From: Acidobacteriota bacterium
GTDB taxonomy: Bacteria; Acidobacteriota; UBA6911; RPQK01; JAJDTT01
Reading direction: 5' to 3'
Assembly (NCBI GenBank): GCA_022827025.1
Contig: JAJDTT010000105.1
Span: 1 to 36,406, forward strand
Length of the DNA stretch: 36,406 nt
The notes under the pieces were generated by a model. The model had not been told where the DNA came from, made no database searches, and saw nothing but the letters and a program-made list of their open reading frames with translations. The position numbers and the translations under genes are program-made. Numbering within the stretch: position 1 is the stretch's first letter; every line of letters starts with the position of its first letter. Below, piece by piece: positions 8,768-17,136 of the stretch.

Positions 8768-9137
8768 TGTCCCTCCAATGTCTCATATCGGGCGTTGGAG
8801 TGGGGGTTTTCCAACCCCCACGCCCAGCGTGCTGTCCCTCAAATACAACGTAGGGGCGCCCCTTCTGGTCGCCTGCCCGGCGCCGGCACGTGGAGCGGCG
8901 GCGTCCTCGACGCCGTCTTGCGACCTCGCATTCGAGAAAAACCGAGCGGCCGCATCGTCGCTACCCACCTGCGCTCGGCCTCACCCCCCAGCGCGAAAAC
9001 GAGCGAAAGGACCGATCTCTCTTCGAAGAAAAGAACCGGGACGTCCAGCGGCCGAGCTTCGATTTCACCCAACGCTCGAAAGAGGGCGACAAGGATGTCG
9101 CCCCTCCTGGCGTGGTTTGGACCGACGCAATAAGAAT
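8768..9137. repeat. Gene-free stretch with three dispersed hairpin repeats
   Basis: No credible gene lies between the FG-GAP gene and the beta-propeller gene. Three family hairpins are present. At 8800-8821, GTGGGGGTT and AACCCCCAC flank TTCC. At 8899-8915, CGGCGTC and GACGCCG flank CTC, preceded by TGGAGCGG. At 9084-9103, GGGCGACA and TGTCGCCC flank AGGA. The sequence near 8851-8880 has further palindromic GC-rich words (GGGGCGCCCC, GGCGCC). The first hairpin sits upstream of the FG-GAP start and the last downstream of the next gene, so their position relative to genes varies. Confidence 0.8.
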
Positions 9138-10640
9138 TCAGTTTATTTGGAAGGAATATAGACGAGTTCTGCTCAGAATGAACTTCAACCGAACCGTATG
9201 GTCCTTGAGTTCTTCCAGGTTCTCCTTGCCCTCCCAGAAGACCTTGGAGTACACGCCCTCTGCCGGGGCTACTCTGGAAGCATCGGCTTCGTAGCCGGGA
9301 ATGGGGTTGCCCGCGGCGTCCTGGACCTCCACCTTCAGGTAGCCCTCCTGGTTGGGGCTGTCGTTGAAGGTCACCTCTCCCGGCGCCTCCGACGCGTCCC
9401 CTTCCCGCCTGAGCAGGCGAGCGTTCACCCGGAGCGAACTCCCCGAGAACTGAACGGGCCGGGTCAGGACCGTGCCCTCGGCGGTGGCGTCCAGGGAGAC
9501 GAAGCCGTCCTGTCGCAGGCGGGCCAATCCGATCTCTCCGGTGTGGTCCTCCGACGGGGCGTTGTGGAGATTGTCGAACCCGGAGTAGTAGATCCAGACC
9601 ATTCCGTCCTTGACCACGGGAGCCGTAATGGGCCAGATCATTCCGCTGTCGAAGCTCTTGCCCGAATATTCGTTCCGCTGGTAGCCCAGATAGATCAGCG
9701 GCCGACGATACACGCTCCGTTGCCACTCGACGCCGTCCCGGCTGGAGACCAGTTGGACGTCCATGGTCTGGATGTTGGTATGGAAGACCCAGAGCAGGCC
9801 CAGGGTCTGGCTTCCGTAGGGGAAGGCCGACAACCCGTAGAACTCGGTCCCGGGACGATCATGACTGTCCGGCTCCAGGACCAGGCGATCGTCGGTCCAG
9901 TGGATGAAGTCGTCGCTGACCAGCCGCGAGACCTTTCTGGGGCCTCCGGGATTGGTCTTGTGATAGAGCCAGTACTGCCGGGAGACGGGATCCCGCATCA
10001 CCGCGAAGGTGTCTCCCGTGGCCCAGCAGGGCACCACCGGATTCTTTTCGTAATCGGTCCAACGGATCCCGTCGGGAGAGAAGGCGGCCCAGATGCCGCA
10101 CCGTTCCCGGTCCCGGGTCTGCCAATACCCCATCTTGTAGCGGCGGGCAGGGTCCGGATCCTCCGGGTCCAGGATCACCGAGTGGTTCCAGTTGTTCCAA
10201 CGCAGCACGATGTTGTTGGCCTTGGAGCCGCGAAACTCCAGGTGGTTCAATTCCGGCTTCTCCCACCGGATCCCGTCCTCGGAGGTGGCGTAACAGACGA
10301 ACTGATCGATATCGGTATCGCCGGTTCGCGCCAGCGTGTTGTACCACATCTCGAAAATTTTCTTTTCCGGAGAGTAGATAACGCTCCCCGGTTGAAGTAT
10401 CAGGTAACCCTCCCAGGGACGGTCCGACCGGATCAGGGGGTTTTCGGACACTTTTCCGCCCCGGCCCAGACTCCGCCAGACCCGGTCCATCCGCTCGATG
10501 AGCAGGTCATCCACGAACAGTTGGACCCGATCATCCAGCCGAACGGGAGGGTCCGCCGCGGGACCCGGAGCGCAGGAGACTCCCCCCAACAGGACGCTCC
10601 CCACGAATACTGCCAAGCAGATGCCGGATTTCATTCTCAT
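9138..10640 (-). CDS. Exported GH32/GH43-like five-bladed beta-propeller protein, possible lipoprotein
   Basis: From ATG at 10638-10640 the product is 500 residues. It begins MRMKSGICLAVFVGSVLLGG followed by VSCAPG, a hydrophobic signal ending in a Cys that fits a lipobox loosely. The body has repeated patterns seen in glycosidase propellers of clans GH-F and GH-J: VRLDDRVQLFVDDLLIER, CYATSEDGIRWEKPEL, AAFSPDGIRWTDYEKNP and VSSRDGVEWQRS. A beta-sandwich-like C-terminus (about 390-500) follows. I infer a glycan-active or glycan-binding role outside the inner membrane; the catalytic triad cannot be assigned with confidence. The start was chosen because GGAG precedes it by about 7 nt and it opens the signal peptide. 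An in-frame start at 10691 would fall in a hairpin repeat and is unlikely. Confidence 0.75.
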   Translation of the reverse strand: MRMKSGICLAVFVGSVLLGGVSCAPGPAADPPVRLDDRVQLFVDDLLIERMDRVWRSLGRGGKVSENPLIRSDRPWEGYLILQPGSVIYSPEKKIFEMWYNTLARTGDTDIDQFVCYATSEDGIRWEKPELNHLEFRGSKANNIVLRWNNWNHSVILDPEDPDPARRYKMGYWQTRDRERCGIWAAFSPDGIRWTDYEKNPVVPCWATGDTFAVMRDPVSRQYWLYHKTNPGGPRKVSRLVSDDFIHWTDDRLVLEPDSHDRPGTEFYGLSAFPYGSQTLGLLWVFHTNIQTMDVQLVSSRDGVEWQRSVYRRPLIYLGYQRNEYSGKSFDSGMIWPITAPVVKDGMVWIYYSGFDNLHNAPSEDHTGEIGLARLRQDGFVSLDATAEGTVLTRPVQFSGSSLRVNARLLRREGDASEAPGEVTFNDSPNQEGYLKVEVQDAAGNPIPGYEADASRVAPAEGVYSKVFWEGKENLEELKDHTVRLKFILSRTRLYSFQIN

Positions 10641-10678
10641 GCCGCCACTCCCGGCGGGGATCATAACACGCGGGTCAT

Positions 10679-10862
10679 GGAGCGGCGACATGGAGCGGCG
10701 ACATCCTTGTCGCCGAGGAGCGGCGTATTTTAGGCGCCGAGCAGGGGGGGTAGGGGACGGCAGTCCCCCCTGTACGCTTCCGACGCCCTTCTACGCTTTG
10801 GAAATGTTGAAGACGGGGCGACAAGAAATCGCCCTTCCCGTCGGGCGATTGGAAATCGCCCC
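10679..10862. repeat. Largest cluster of dispersed hairpin repeats, between divergent genes
   Basis: Between the divergent propeller and DUF1501 genes lie at least five hairpins. At 10696-10715, CGGCGACA-TCCT-TGTCGCCG. At 10721-10739, CGGCG and CGCCG flank TATTTTAGG. At 10753-10768, GGGGAC-GGCA-GTCCCC. At 10816-10834, GGGCGA and TCGCCC flank CAAGAAA. At 10843-10861, GGGCGATT-GGA-AATCGCCC. A half copy (GGAGCGGCGACAT) directly precedes the first. Because the flanking genes point away from each other, these hairpins are 5' of both and cannot be terminators for them. Confidence 0.85.
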
Positions 10863-10905
10863 TCCCGACTATTGGCGCGGGCTGCTAAACTTGGGAGCCA
10901 GACCG

Positions 10906-12258
10906 ATGCTTCGTCTCGACGGCCCGACATCGCCCAATCTCTGCCAGACAGTCCACCGCAGGGACTTCCTTCACGCCGGATCGCTGGCGTTCCTGGGACT
11001 CACCCTGCCCGGCTTCCTGGAGCTCAAGGCCGCGGGCCGGACCACCTCCGACAAGGACGTGAACTGCATCCTCCTGTTTCTGGAGGGGGGCGCGCCCCAA
11101 ATGGACACCTGGGACCCGAAACCGGACGCTCCGGCCGAGATCCGGGGACCCTACAAGCCGATCCCCACCAACGTGTCTGGAATTCGGATCACCGAGCTGT
11201 TTCCCCGCATGGCTCGCCACGCCGACAAGTTCGCGTTGATCCGCTCCTGCTACCACACCAATCCGGCCCATCCCCAGGCCAAGACCTGGATGCAAACCGG
11301 ACGGCCTCCGCTCCCCGGAATCCAGTACCCGCATCCGGGTTGCGTCGTCGACAATCTGAAGGGAGCCCGGGGGGACCTGCCGGCGCATGTCCTGCTGCCC
11401 TACCGGCTGGACAAGGGGCAGGGGCCCGGTTTCCTGGGCAAGACCCACGAGCCCTTCGTCATCGACTCCGACCCTTCCGACCCTTCGTTTCGGGTCCGGG
11501 ACCTCCGGCCGCCCGATTACGTCTCGGCGGTTCGAGCCCGCAGACGGATTTCCTTCCGCCGGCTCATCGACCGGAGCTTCCTCGATTTCGAGGAGAACTG
11601 CGCCGAGAGCCGGCTCCTGGACGCCAATTTCTCCCAGGCCTACCGGATCGTCTCCTCCCGGGAGGCCCGGCAGTCCTTCGACCTGACCGGCGAACCGGAC
11701 CGGCTTCGGCAGAGCTACGGCATGAACCGATTCGGACAGGGCTGCCTCCTGGCCCGGCGCCTCGTGGAGCGCGGCGTCCGCTTCGTGACGGTCAACATGT
11801 TCGACGACCTGGCCGGGTCGTGGGACATTCATGGCCAGTCGCCCTTCACCTCCCTGAGCGCCCTCGACACCCTGGGGCCCATGTTCGACCACGCCTTCTC
11901 TTCCCTGCTGGAAGACCTCCGGCAGCGGGGACTTCTGGAGCAGACCCTGGTGGTGGCCATGGGAGAGTTCGGCCGGTCCCCCAAGATCAATCCGGCGGGC
12001 GGACGGGACCACTGGCCGGCCTGCGGCACGCTCATCCTCGCCGGCGGAGGCGTCGCGGGGGGGCAGGTCATCGGCTCCTCCGACCGCACGGCCAGCGAAC
12101 CCAGGGACCGTCCCGTCGAACCCCTGGAGATCCTCGCCAGCCTGTATCACGCCCTCGGGATCAGCCTTCACACCGAACTGGACGGACCGGGCAACCGGCC
12201 GGTTCCCGTGGTGGAGATCGGCGTGGAGCCGATCCGGGAGCTTTTCGGCGCCGCATGA
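10906..12258 (+). CDS. DUF1501 family exported protein with Tat-like signal
   Basis: The 450-residue product starts at ATG 10906, with GGGAG about 8 nt upstream. HRRDFLHAG and a hydrophobic stretch (about residues 17-42) look like a twin-arginine export signal. The body has the DUF1501 pattern related to alkaline-phosphatase/sulfatase folds: LFLEGGAPQMDTWDPKPD near the N-terminus, PHPGCVV, SYGMNRFGQGCLLARRLVERGVRFVTV, DIHG, and the C-terminal GEFGRSPKINPAGGRDHWP. In planctomycetes and acidobacteria this family nearly always sits beside a DUF1549/DUF1553 protein, as it does here. The biochemical role is not established; glycan or phospho/sulfo-ester metabolism has been suggested from context. 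Its stop overlaps the next gene's ATG (ATGA at 12255-12258). Confidence 0.9.
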   Translation: MLRLDGPTSPNLCQTVHRRDFLHAGSLAFLGLTLPGFLELKAAGRTTSDKDVNCILLFLEGGAPQMDTWDPKPDAPAEIRGPYKPIPTNVSGIRITELFPRMARHADKFALIRSCYHTNPAHPQAKTWMQTGRPPLPGIQYPHPGCVVDNLKGARGDLPAHVLLPYRLDKGQGPGFLGKTHEPFVIDSDPSDPSFRVRDLRPPDYVSAVRARRRISFRRLIDRSFLDFEENCAESRLLDANFSQAYRIVSSREARQSFDLTGEPDRLRQSYGMNRFGQGCLLARRLVERGVRFVTVNMFDDLAGSWDIHGQSPFTSLSALDTLGPMFDHAFSSLLEDLRQRGLLEQTLVVAMGEFGRSPKINPAGGRDHWPACGTLILAGGGVAGGQVIGSSDRTASEPRDRPVEPLEILASLYHALGISLHTELDGPGNRPVPVVEIGVEPIRELFGAA

Positions 12259-14720
12259 TCTCGACTCTCCTGCTGGCCGCGTCCACGCTCACGGTTTCCG
12301 GTGCCGGTTCACTGGCGCTGATGCCGCCCGACATCACGCTTCAGGGACAGGACGCGACACAGCGGCTCATCCTGATCCAGCGGACGCCCCAACGCGGGTC
12401 CGAGGCCGACCTGACCCGAGAAGCGACCTTCTCTTCTTCGTCTCCCGGCGTCGCCCGAGTGGGCGCTCAAGGGGTGGTGCGGGCGTCGGGCGACGGAGAG
12501 GCCCGAATCACCGCCCGGCTGCCCGACGGCCGCTCTGCATCCGTCCGGGTCCGGGTGAGATCGGCCGGCCAGCCGCCGCCCCGGGACTTTCGCAACCAGG
12601 TCCGCTCGGTCATGACCAAGTCGGGGTGCAATTCGGGACCCTGCCATGGCGCCGGAGCGGGACAGAACTTCTTCAAGCTCTCGTTGAGAGGCTATTCCCC
12701 GGAGGAGGACTTCCGGGCTCTCACCCGGGAGGGTGGGGGCCGCAGGATCTCCCGGCAAGAGCCGTCTCGGAGCCTGATTCTGCTTAAACCCACCCTGGCC
12801 GTCTCCCACGGCGGAGGAAAGCTGCTGGAAACGGACTCCCTCGATTATCGAATCGTGGCCGACTGGATCGCGGGCGGAGCCAAGGGTCCCGCTCCCGACG
12901 ATCCGAAGATCGAGCGGTTGGAGATCCACCCATCACAGGCGACGCTACGGCCGGGAGTCCGGCACCGGCTCGTGGTCCGGGCGTTCTTCTCCGACGGACG
13001 GTCCGAGGACGTCACTCGCTGGGGCAAGTACACGAGCAGCGACGCCTCCGTGGCCAGGGTCGGAGAGGATGGAATGGCGGAGACCGCAGGTCATGGGGAG
13101 GCGACGCTTTCGGTCTGGTATCTCGACCGGATCGCAGCGGCGAGAATCTCCGTTCCCTTTCCCGGGGAGCTTCCGGCGGAGGTCTTCCGCAATGCGGACC
13201 GCCACAATTTCATCGACGACCTGGTCCTGGAGAAGCTGCAACAGATGCGGATTCCCCCGTCGGATCTCTGCACCGATTCGGAGTTTCTCCGGCGGGCCTC
13301 CCTGGACGCGGCGGGAATCCTGCCCACCGGCGTAGAGGCGAAACGGTTCGTGGCCGATCCGGACCCTGGAAAACGAAGCCGCCTGGTGGATGCGCTGCTG
13401 GAGCGGTCCGAATTCGCGGATCTCTGGGCCTACAAGTGGTCCGACCTGCTTCTGGTCTCCAGTTCCAAACTCACGCCGGCCGCGACCCGAACCTTCCATG
13501 GTTGGATTCGACAGGCGGTCGCGGAAAACAAGCCCTGGGACCGCCTCGTCGAGGAGATCATCACCGCTTCCGGAAGCAATCTGGCCAACGGCCCCGCCAA
13601 CTACTACCTGCTTCACGACGAGCCCACCGCCCTGGCGGAGAACATGACCCTCACCTTCATGGGGATCTCCATCAATTGCGCCCGCTGCCACAACCACCCC
13701 TTGGACAAATGGACGCAGGACGACTACTACCACCTCTCCAGCTTCTTCTCCCGAGTCGGCCGAAAAAACGACCTGGGCTACGGTTTTGCCGACAACCCCA
13801 ACTCATTGAAGGAGACCACCATATTCACCGCCAGCCGCGGCGAGGTGATCCATCCGCGACTGGGCCGTCCCCTTCCTCCCCGCCCTCTGGAATCGGCGGA
13901 GTCGATCCACGACCGGCCCGGGAGAGACCGGCGGCTCCCTCTCGCGCAATGGCTCACTTCGGGCGAGAATCGCTACTTCGTCCGTGCGGTCGTGAATCGG
14001 GTCTGGCATCACTTCATGGGCCGGGGCCTCGTCCATCCCGCCGACGACATGCGGGAAACCAACGTGGCTTCCAATCCGCGCCTCCTGGAAGCCTTGGCGC
14101 GCGAACTGGTGCGGAGCGAATTCGATCTCAAGTCGCTGATCCGATCCATAATGAATTCGGCCACCTACCAGAGGAGTTCCCGGCTCCAAGGCAACAGCCA
14201 CGACCGGAAGTATCACTCCCACTACCTGGTCCGAAGACTCCCGGCCGAGGTCCTGCTGGACGTGGTGTCCCAGGTTCTGGGCGTGCCCGAGAGCTTTGCC
14301 GGATATCCGGAGGGGGTCCGGGCGCTTCAACTGCCCGACTCCCGGGTGAACTCCTACGCGCTGACCCTCTTCGGACGGCCCGCCAGAGAAATCAACTCCT
14401 ACTCGGAGCGGGTACGGAGTTCCACGGTCCCCCAGGTCCTGCACCTGCTCAACGGGGATCTCCTGAGCGCCAAGCTTCGCTCCCCCGAAGGAAAACTCCA
14501 GCGGATGCTCGACGAGGGGCTCACGGACCGGGAGATGGTCCGCCGGATCTTCTGGAGCTCACTTTCCCGGCCGCCGTCCCCGGGGGAGGAGGCGGAGATC
14601 CTGAAACTGTTCGGCCCGGACGGAGACTCGTCCGCCTCCCGGGAGCAGAAGCGCCGTGAGCTCCTGGAAGATTTCTGGGCGGGCGTGATGATGAGCAAGG
14701 AATTCCTCTTCAACCACTGA
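12255..14720 (+). CDS. Exported Ig-like, DUF1549 and DUF1553 domain protein with c-type haem-like motifs
   Basis: From ATG 12255 the product is 821 residues: a signal peptide (1-17), a bacterial Ig-like segment (about 25-102), and a cytochrome-like segment with CNSGPCHG at 125-132. A second Ig-like segment lies at about 220-302. DUF1549 (about 315-520) contains the CARCH motif at 475-479 followed by NHPLDKW, and DUF1553 (about 565-815) includes VRAVVNRVWHHFMGRG and YQRSS. CARCH is a standard CxxCH haem-attachment motif; the earlier CX4CH spacing is common in this family but is not the canonical one. The protein is probably periplasmic and partners the DUF1501 protein. The much longer open frame upstream of 12255 runs antiphase across the DUF1501 gene and is not coding. 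Confidence 0.9.
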   Translation: MISTLLLAASTLTVSGAGSLALMPPDITLQGQDATQRLILIQRTPQRGSEADLTREATFSSSSPGVARVGAQGVVRASGDGEARITARLPDGRSASVRVRVRSAGQPPPRDFRNQVRSVMTKSGCNSGPCHGAGAGQNFFKLSLRGYSPEEDFRALTREGGGRRISRQEPSRSLILLKPTLAVSHGGGKLLETDSLDYRIVADWIAGGAKGPAPDDPKIERLEIHPSQATLRPGVRHRLVVRAFFSDGRSEDVTRWGKYTSSDASVARVGEDGMAETAGHGEATLSVWYLDRIAAARISVPFPGELPAEVFRNADRHNFIDDLVLEKLQQMRIPPSDLCTDSEFLRRASLDAAGILPTGVEAKRFVADPDPGKRSRLVDALLERSEFADLWAYKWSDLLLVSSSKLTPAATRTFHGWIRQAVAENKPWDRLVEEIITASGSNLANGPANYYLLHDEPTALAENMTLTFMGISINCARCHNHPLDKWTQDDYYHLSSFFSRVGRKNDLGYGFADNPNSLKETTIFTASRGEVIHPRLGRPLPPRPLESAESIHDRPGRDRRLPLAQWLTSGENRYFVRAVVNRVWHHFMGRGLVHPADDMRETNVASNPRLLEALARELVRSEFDLKSLIRSIMNSATYQRSSRLQGNSHDRKYHSHYLVRRLPAEVLLDVVSQVLGVPESFAGYPEGVRALQLPDSRVNSYALTLFGRPAREINSYSERVRSSTVPQVLHLLNGDLLSAKLRSPEGKLQRMLDEGLTDREMVRRIFWSSLSRPPSPGEEAEILKLFGPDGDSSASREQKRRELLEDFWAGVMMSKEFLFNH

Positions 14721-17110
14721 TGCGCCCGAAACCCCGAATTCTGATCCTCATCATTCTCGGCACCCTTTCCTGGAGTCTGGCCGCGACCTACTCCCCCTCC
14801 GCGCCGGTGGTCTACCAGGCCACTCCCACCGGAGCCCAGGCCGGTTCCAGAGCTCAAGTCGTTTTGGAGGGAATACATCTCAAAGGGTCCGAAAATATAG
14901 TTTTTAACTCCTCGGATCTAACGGCCAGAGTCCTTGAGGTTCGGGACGGACCCAACGGCCGGTTCCAGACCCCGCTGGAGCGGTTGCGCCTGGAAGTCGA
15001 AGTTCACGAAAAAACCCCTCCCGCAATCTACGGATTCCGAGTCAAGACCCGGCACGGAGCCAGCAACTGGATTCCCTTCGCTGCCGGGCGGTTCCCCGAG
15101 ATCCACGAGTCCGACGGAAACGGCACCCTCTCCGGAGCCCAACCCGTACCCCTTCCCGCGACGGTGAACGGCCGGATCGCCAAGGGAGGAGAGGAAGACT
15201 ATTTCCAATTTGAAGGGCGCCAGGGTGAGGAACTGGTGCTCCAACTGCAAGCCCACGCCTTGGGATCCCGGATGGACGCGGCTCTCACGCTCATGGGACC
15301 GGAGGGACGGGTCCTGGCCGGCAACAACAATGCCTCTCCGCGAAACCTCGACGCCATGTTGGGTTTGCGGCTGCCCCGATCAGGCCGCTACACCGTCCGG
15401 GTCACCGATTTTGCCGGCGGTGGGGGCTCGCGAAGCTTCTACCGCCTGACCTTGGGAGCAGTTCCCTATGTGACCCACCTGTTTCCCACGGGCGTGCGCC
15501 GCGGTGAAGAGGTGGAAGCGCGGTTGGAGGGCTTCAATCTGGGAGGTCAGACCAGGATTCGGCTCCGCGGGGACCGGCCACCCCGGGAGGACGGCTTCCG
15601 GGACCTGACGATCCGCACGGCCCATGGTCCGGCCCACAACCCCGTCCGGATCGCGGTGGGGAACCATGACGAGGCCCTGGAGTCGGAAGAGAACGATTCC
15701 CCTGAGACGGCTCAGCCGGTCTCCGTCCCCATCACCGTCAACGGCCGGATCGATTCGGTCCGGGACGCCGACGTCTTCCGCTTTCCGGCTCGCCGGGGGC
15801 AGCCTCTGGCCTTGGAGGTCGCCGCTCAGCGGCTCGATTCCCCACTGGATTCCCATATCGAAGTCCTGGACCTCCAGGGCAATCCCCTGCCCCGGGCCCG
15901 GCTCAGGACCATCTTCGAAGGAAGCCACCTGGAGCCCCTGGCCTCCCGCTCCCTGCAACTGCAGCGGTTCGACCTGGCTAACGGAACGGCGTTTCGGGGA
16001 GGAGACTTCGTCCTCCTGAGCGAGCGGGAGCTGGTCCGCCTGGAAGAGGGCCTCCGCCACTCGGACGACTTCTCCCTGGCCCAGGGCCTCCTGGGCCAAC
16101 GCCTGGCCTGGTTGGGCACTAGTCCCCAGAACCATCCCAAAAACTACAACGCCCGGAAGGTGGAGATCCTTCCTCCCGAAGCTCCGCCCACGGGAGATTC
16201 ATCCACCCTGACCCTCTTCTATCGAAACGACGACGGCGGTCCCGTCTACGGCAAGGACTCGTATCTTCTGTTCGATCCCCCGGCAGACGGAGAATACCTG
16301 GTTCGCCTGCGGGACCTGAACGGTTCGGGAGGACTCCGCCATACGTACCGTCTCACGTTCCGTCCCGCCAGGCCCGATTTCCGGCTCTACCTGGACGACG
16401 GCTTCATGCAACAGCGGGACCTGAGGGGAGCGGGGGCCAGGAGCCCCAACGTCCCCCGGGGTGGGAGCGTTCCCCTGGTGGTGTCGGTCCTGCGGGTCGA
16501 CGGGTTCCGGGACGAAATCCGGATCGAAGCCGTGGATCTGCCGCCCGGCATCCGGGCCGAACCGGGCGCCATTCGCCGGGACGAGTTCCAGACGACGCTG
16601 ATCTTCACCGCGGACGCTTCAGCGCCTCCGGCGCCACCCGGTCACACGCTCAAGATCCAAGGGCGCGCCCGAATCGGAGGCCGGGCGAGAATCCACGCGG
16701 CGGTGGACCCGGACAGTGGGCTGAACCTGGTCTCCCTGGTCCCTCCCCCTGCCATCCGGCCTCTGGTCGAACCGGAACACCTGGTCCTGAAGCGGGGGTC
16801 CCAGGGCCGCCTCCATGTCCGGATCGACTGTCCGGATGACTTCGCTCATGAAGTGGGGATCGAAGTGAAGAATCGCCCCCCCGGCCTGTTCGTTGACGGA
16901 CGGTCCACCAATGCGGGGCTGGTCATCAGCAAGGGCGAACACTCCCGCATCCTGAATATTCTGGCGGAGGAATCGCTGGAGCCCATGACCGTGCCCATCT
17001 ACGTCGTGACCCGGCACCGCAGCGAACGTACCGAGAAGATGCGAGGATTGGGAATCCTGGAAGAGTCGGTCGACTACGCCTCCCATCCTGTCCTGGTGAC
17101 CATCGAGTAA
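14720..17110 (+). CDS. Exported protein with bacterial pre-peptidase C-terminal (PPC) domains
   Basis: The 796-residue protein begins at ATG 14720, overlapping the previous TGA by one base (TGATG), so it is the third gene of a coupled operon. A signal peptide (1-22) is followed by an IPT/Ig-like domain. Two PPC-like domains come next: about 130-245, with ESDGNGTLSGAQPV, NGRIAKGGEEDYFQF and GRYTVRV, and about 310-400, with ESEENDSPETAQPV and NGRIDSVRDADVFRF. More beta-rich segments run to the end (DGEYLVRLRDLNGSGG near 515-530). PPC domains are secreted beta-sandwich modules often tied to export or substrate contact. No catalytic domain is evident. Genes of this type regularly accompany DUF1501 and DUF1553 genes, so it probably works in the same extracytoplasmic assembly. 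Confidence 0.85.
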   Translation: MRPKPRILILIILGTLSWSLAATYSPSAPVVYQATPTGAQAGSRAQVVLEGIHLKGSENIVFNSSDLTARVLEVRDGPNGRFQTPLERLRLEVEVHEKTPPAIYGFRVKTRHGASNWIPFAAGRFPEIHESDGNGTLSGAQPVPLPATVNGRIAKGGEEDYFQFEGRQGEELVLQLQAHALGSRMDAALTLMGPEGRVLAGNNNASPRNLDAMLGLRLPRSGRYTVRVTDFAGGGGSRSFYRLTLGAVPYVTHLFPTGVRRGEEVEARLEGFNLGGQTRIRLRGDRPPREDGFRDLTIRTAHGPAHNPVRIAVGNHDEALESEENDSPETAQPVSVPITVNGRIDSVRDADVFRFPARRGQPLALEVAAQRLDSPLDSHIEVLDLQGNPLPRARLRTIFEGSHLEPLASRSLQLQRFDLANGTAFRGGDFVLLSERELVRLEEGLRHSDDFSLAQGLLGQRLAWLGTSPQNHPKNYNARKVEILPPEAPPTGDSSTLTLFYRNDDGGPVYGKDSYLLFDPPADGEYLVRLRDLNGSGGLRHTYRLTFRPARPDFRLYLDDGFMQQRDLRGAGARSPNVPRGGSVPLVVSVLRVDGFRDEIRIEAVDLPPGIRAEPGAIRRDEFQTTLIFTADASAPPAPPGHTLKIQGRARIGGRARIHAAVDPDSGLNLVSLVPPPAIRPLVEPEHLVLKRGSQGRLHVRIDCPDDFAHEVGIEVKNRPPGLFVDGRSTNAGLVISKGEHSRILNILAEESLEPMTVPIYVVTRHRSERTEKMRGLGILEESVDYASHPVLVTIE

Positions 17111-17136
17111 CCACGTCGGACGGCCGCGGCGGCGAT

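Noticed and set aside
6803-9133. Long plus-strand open frame (776 codons) opposite the FG-GAP gene
   Set aside because: It is antisense to a gene with clear repeats and signal peptide. GC-rich third positions keep the opposite frame open, and the translation shows no domain.
10872-12254. Upstream extension of the DUF1553 frame through the DUF1501 gene
   Set aside because: It is out of phase with DUF1501, low-complexity Arg/Pro/Gly-rich, and the true gene begins at the ATGA overlap with a signal peptide.
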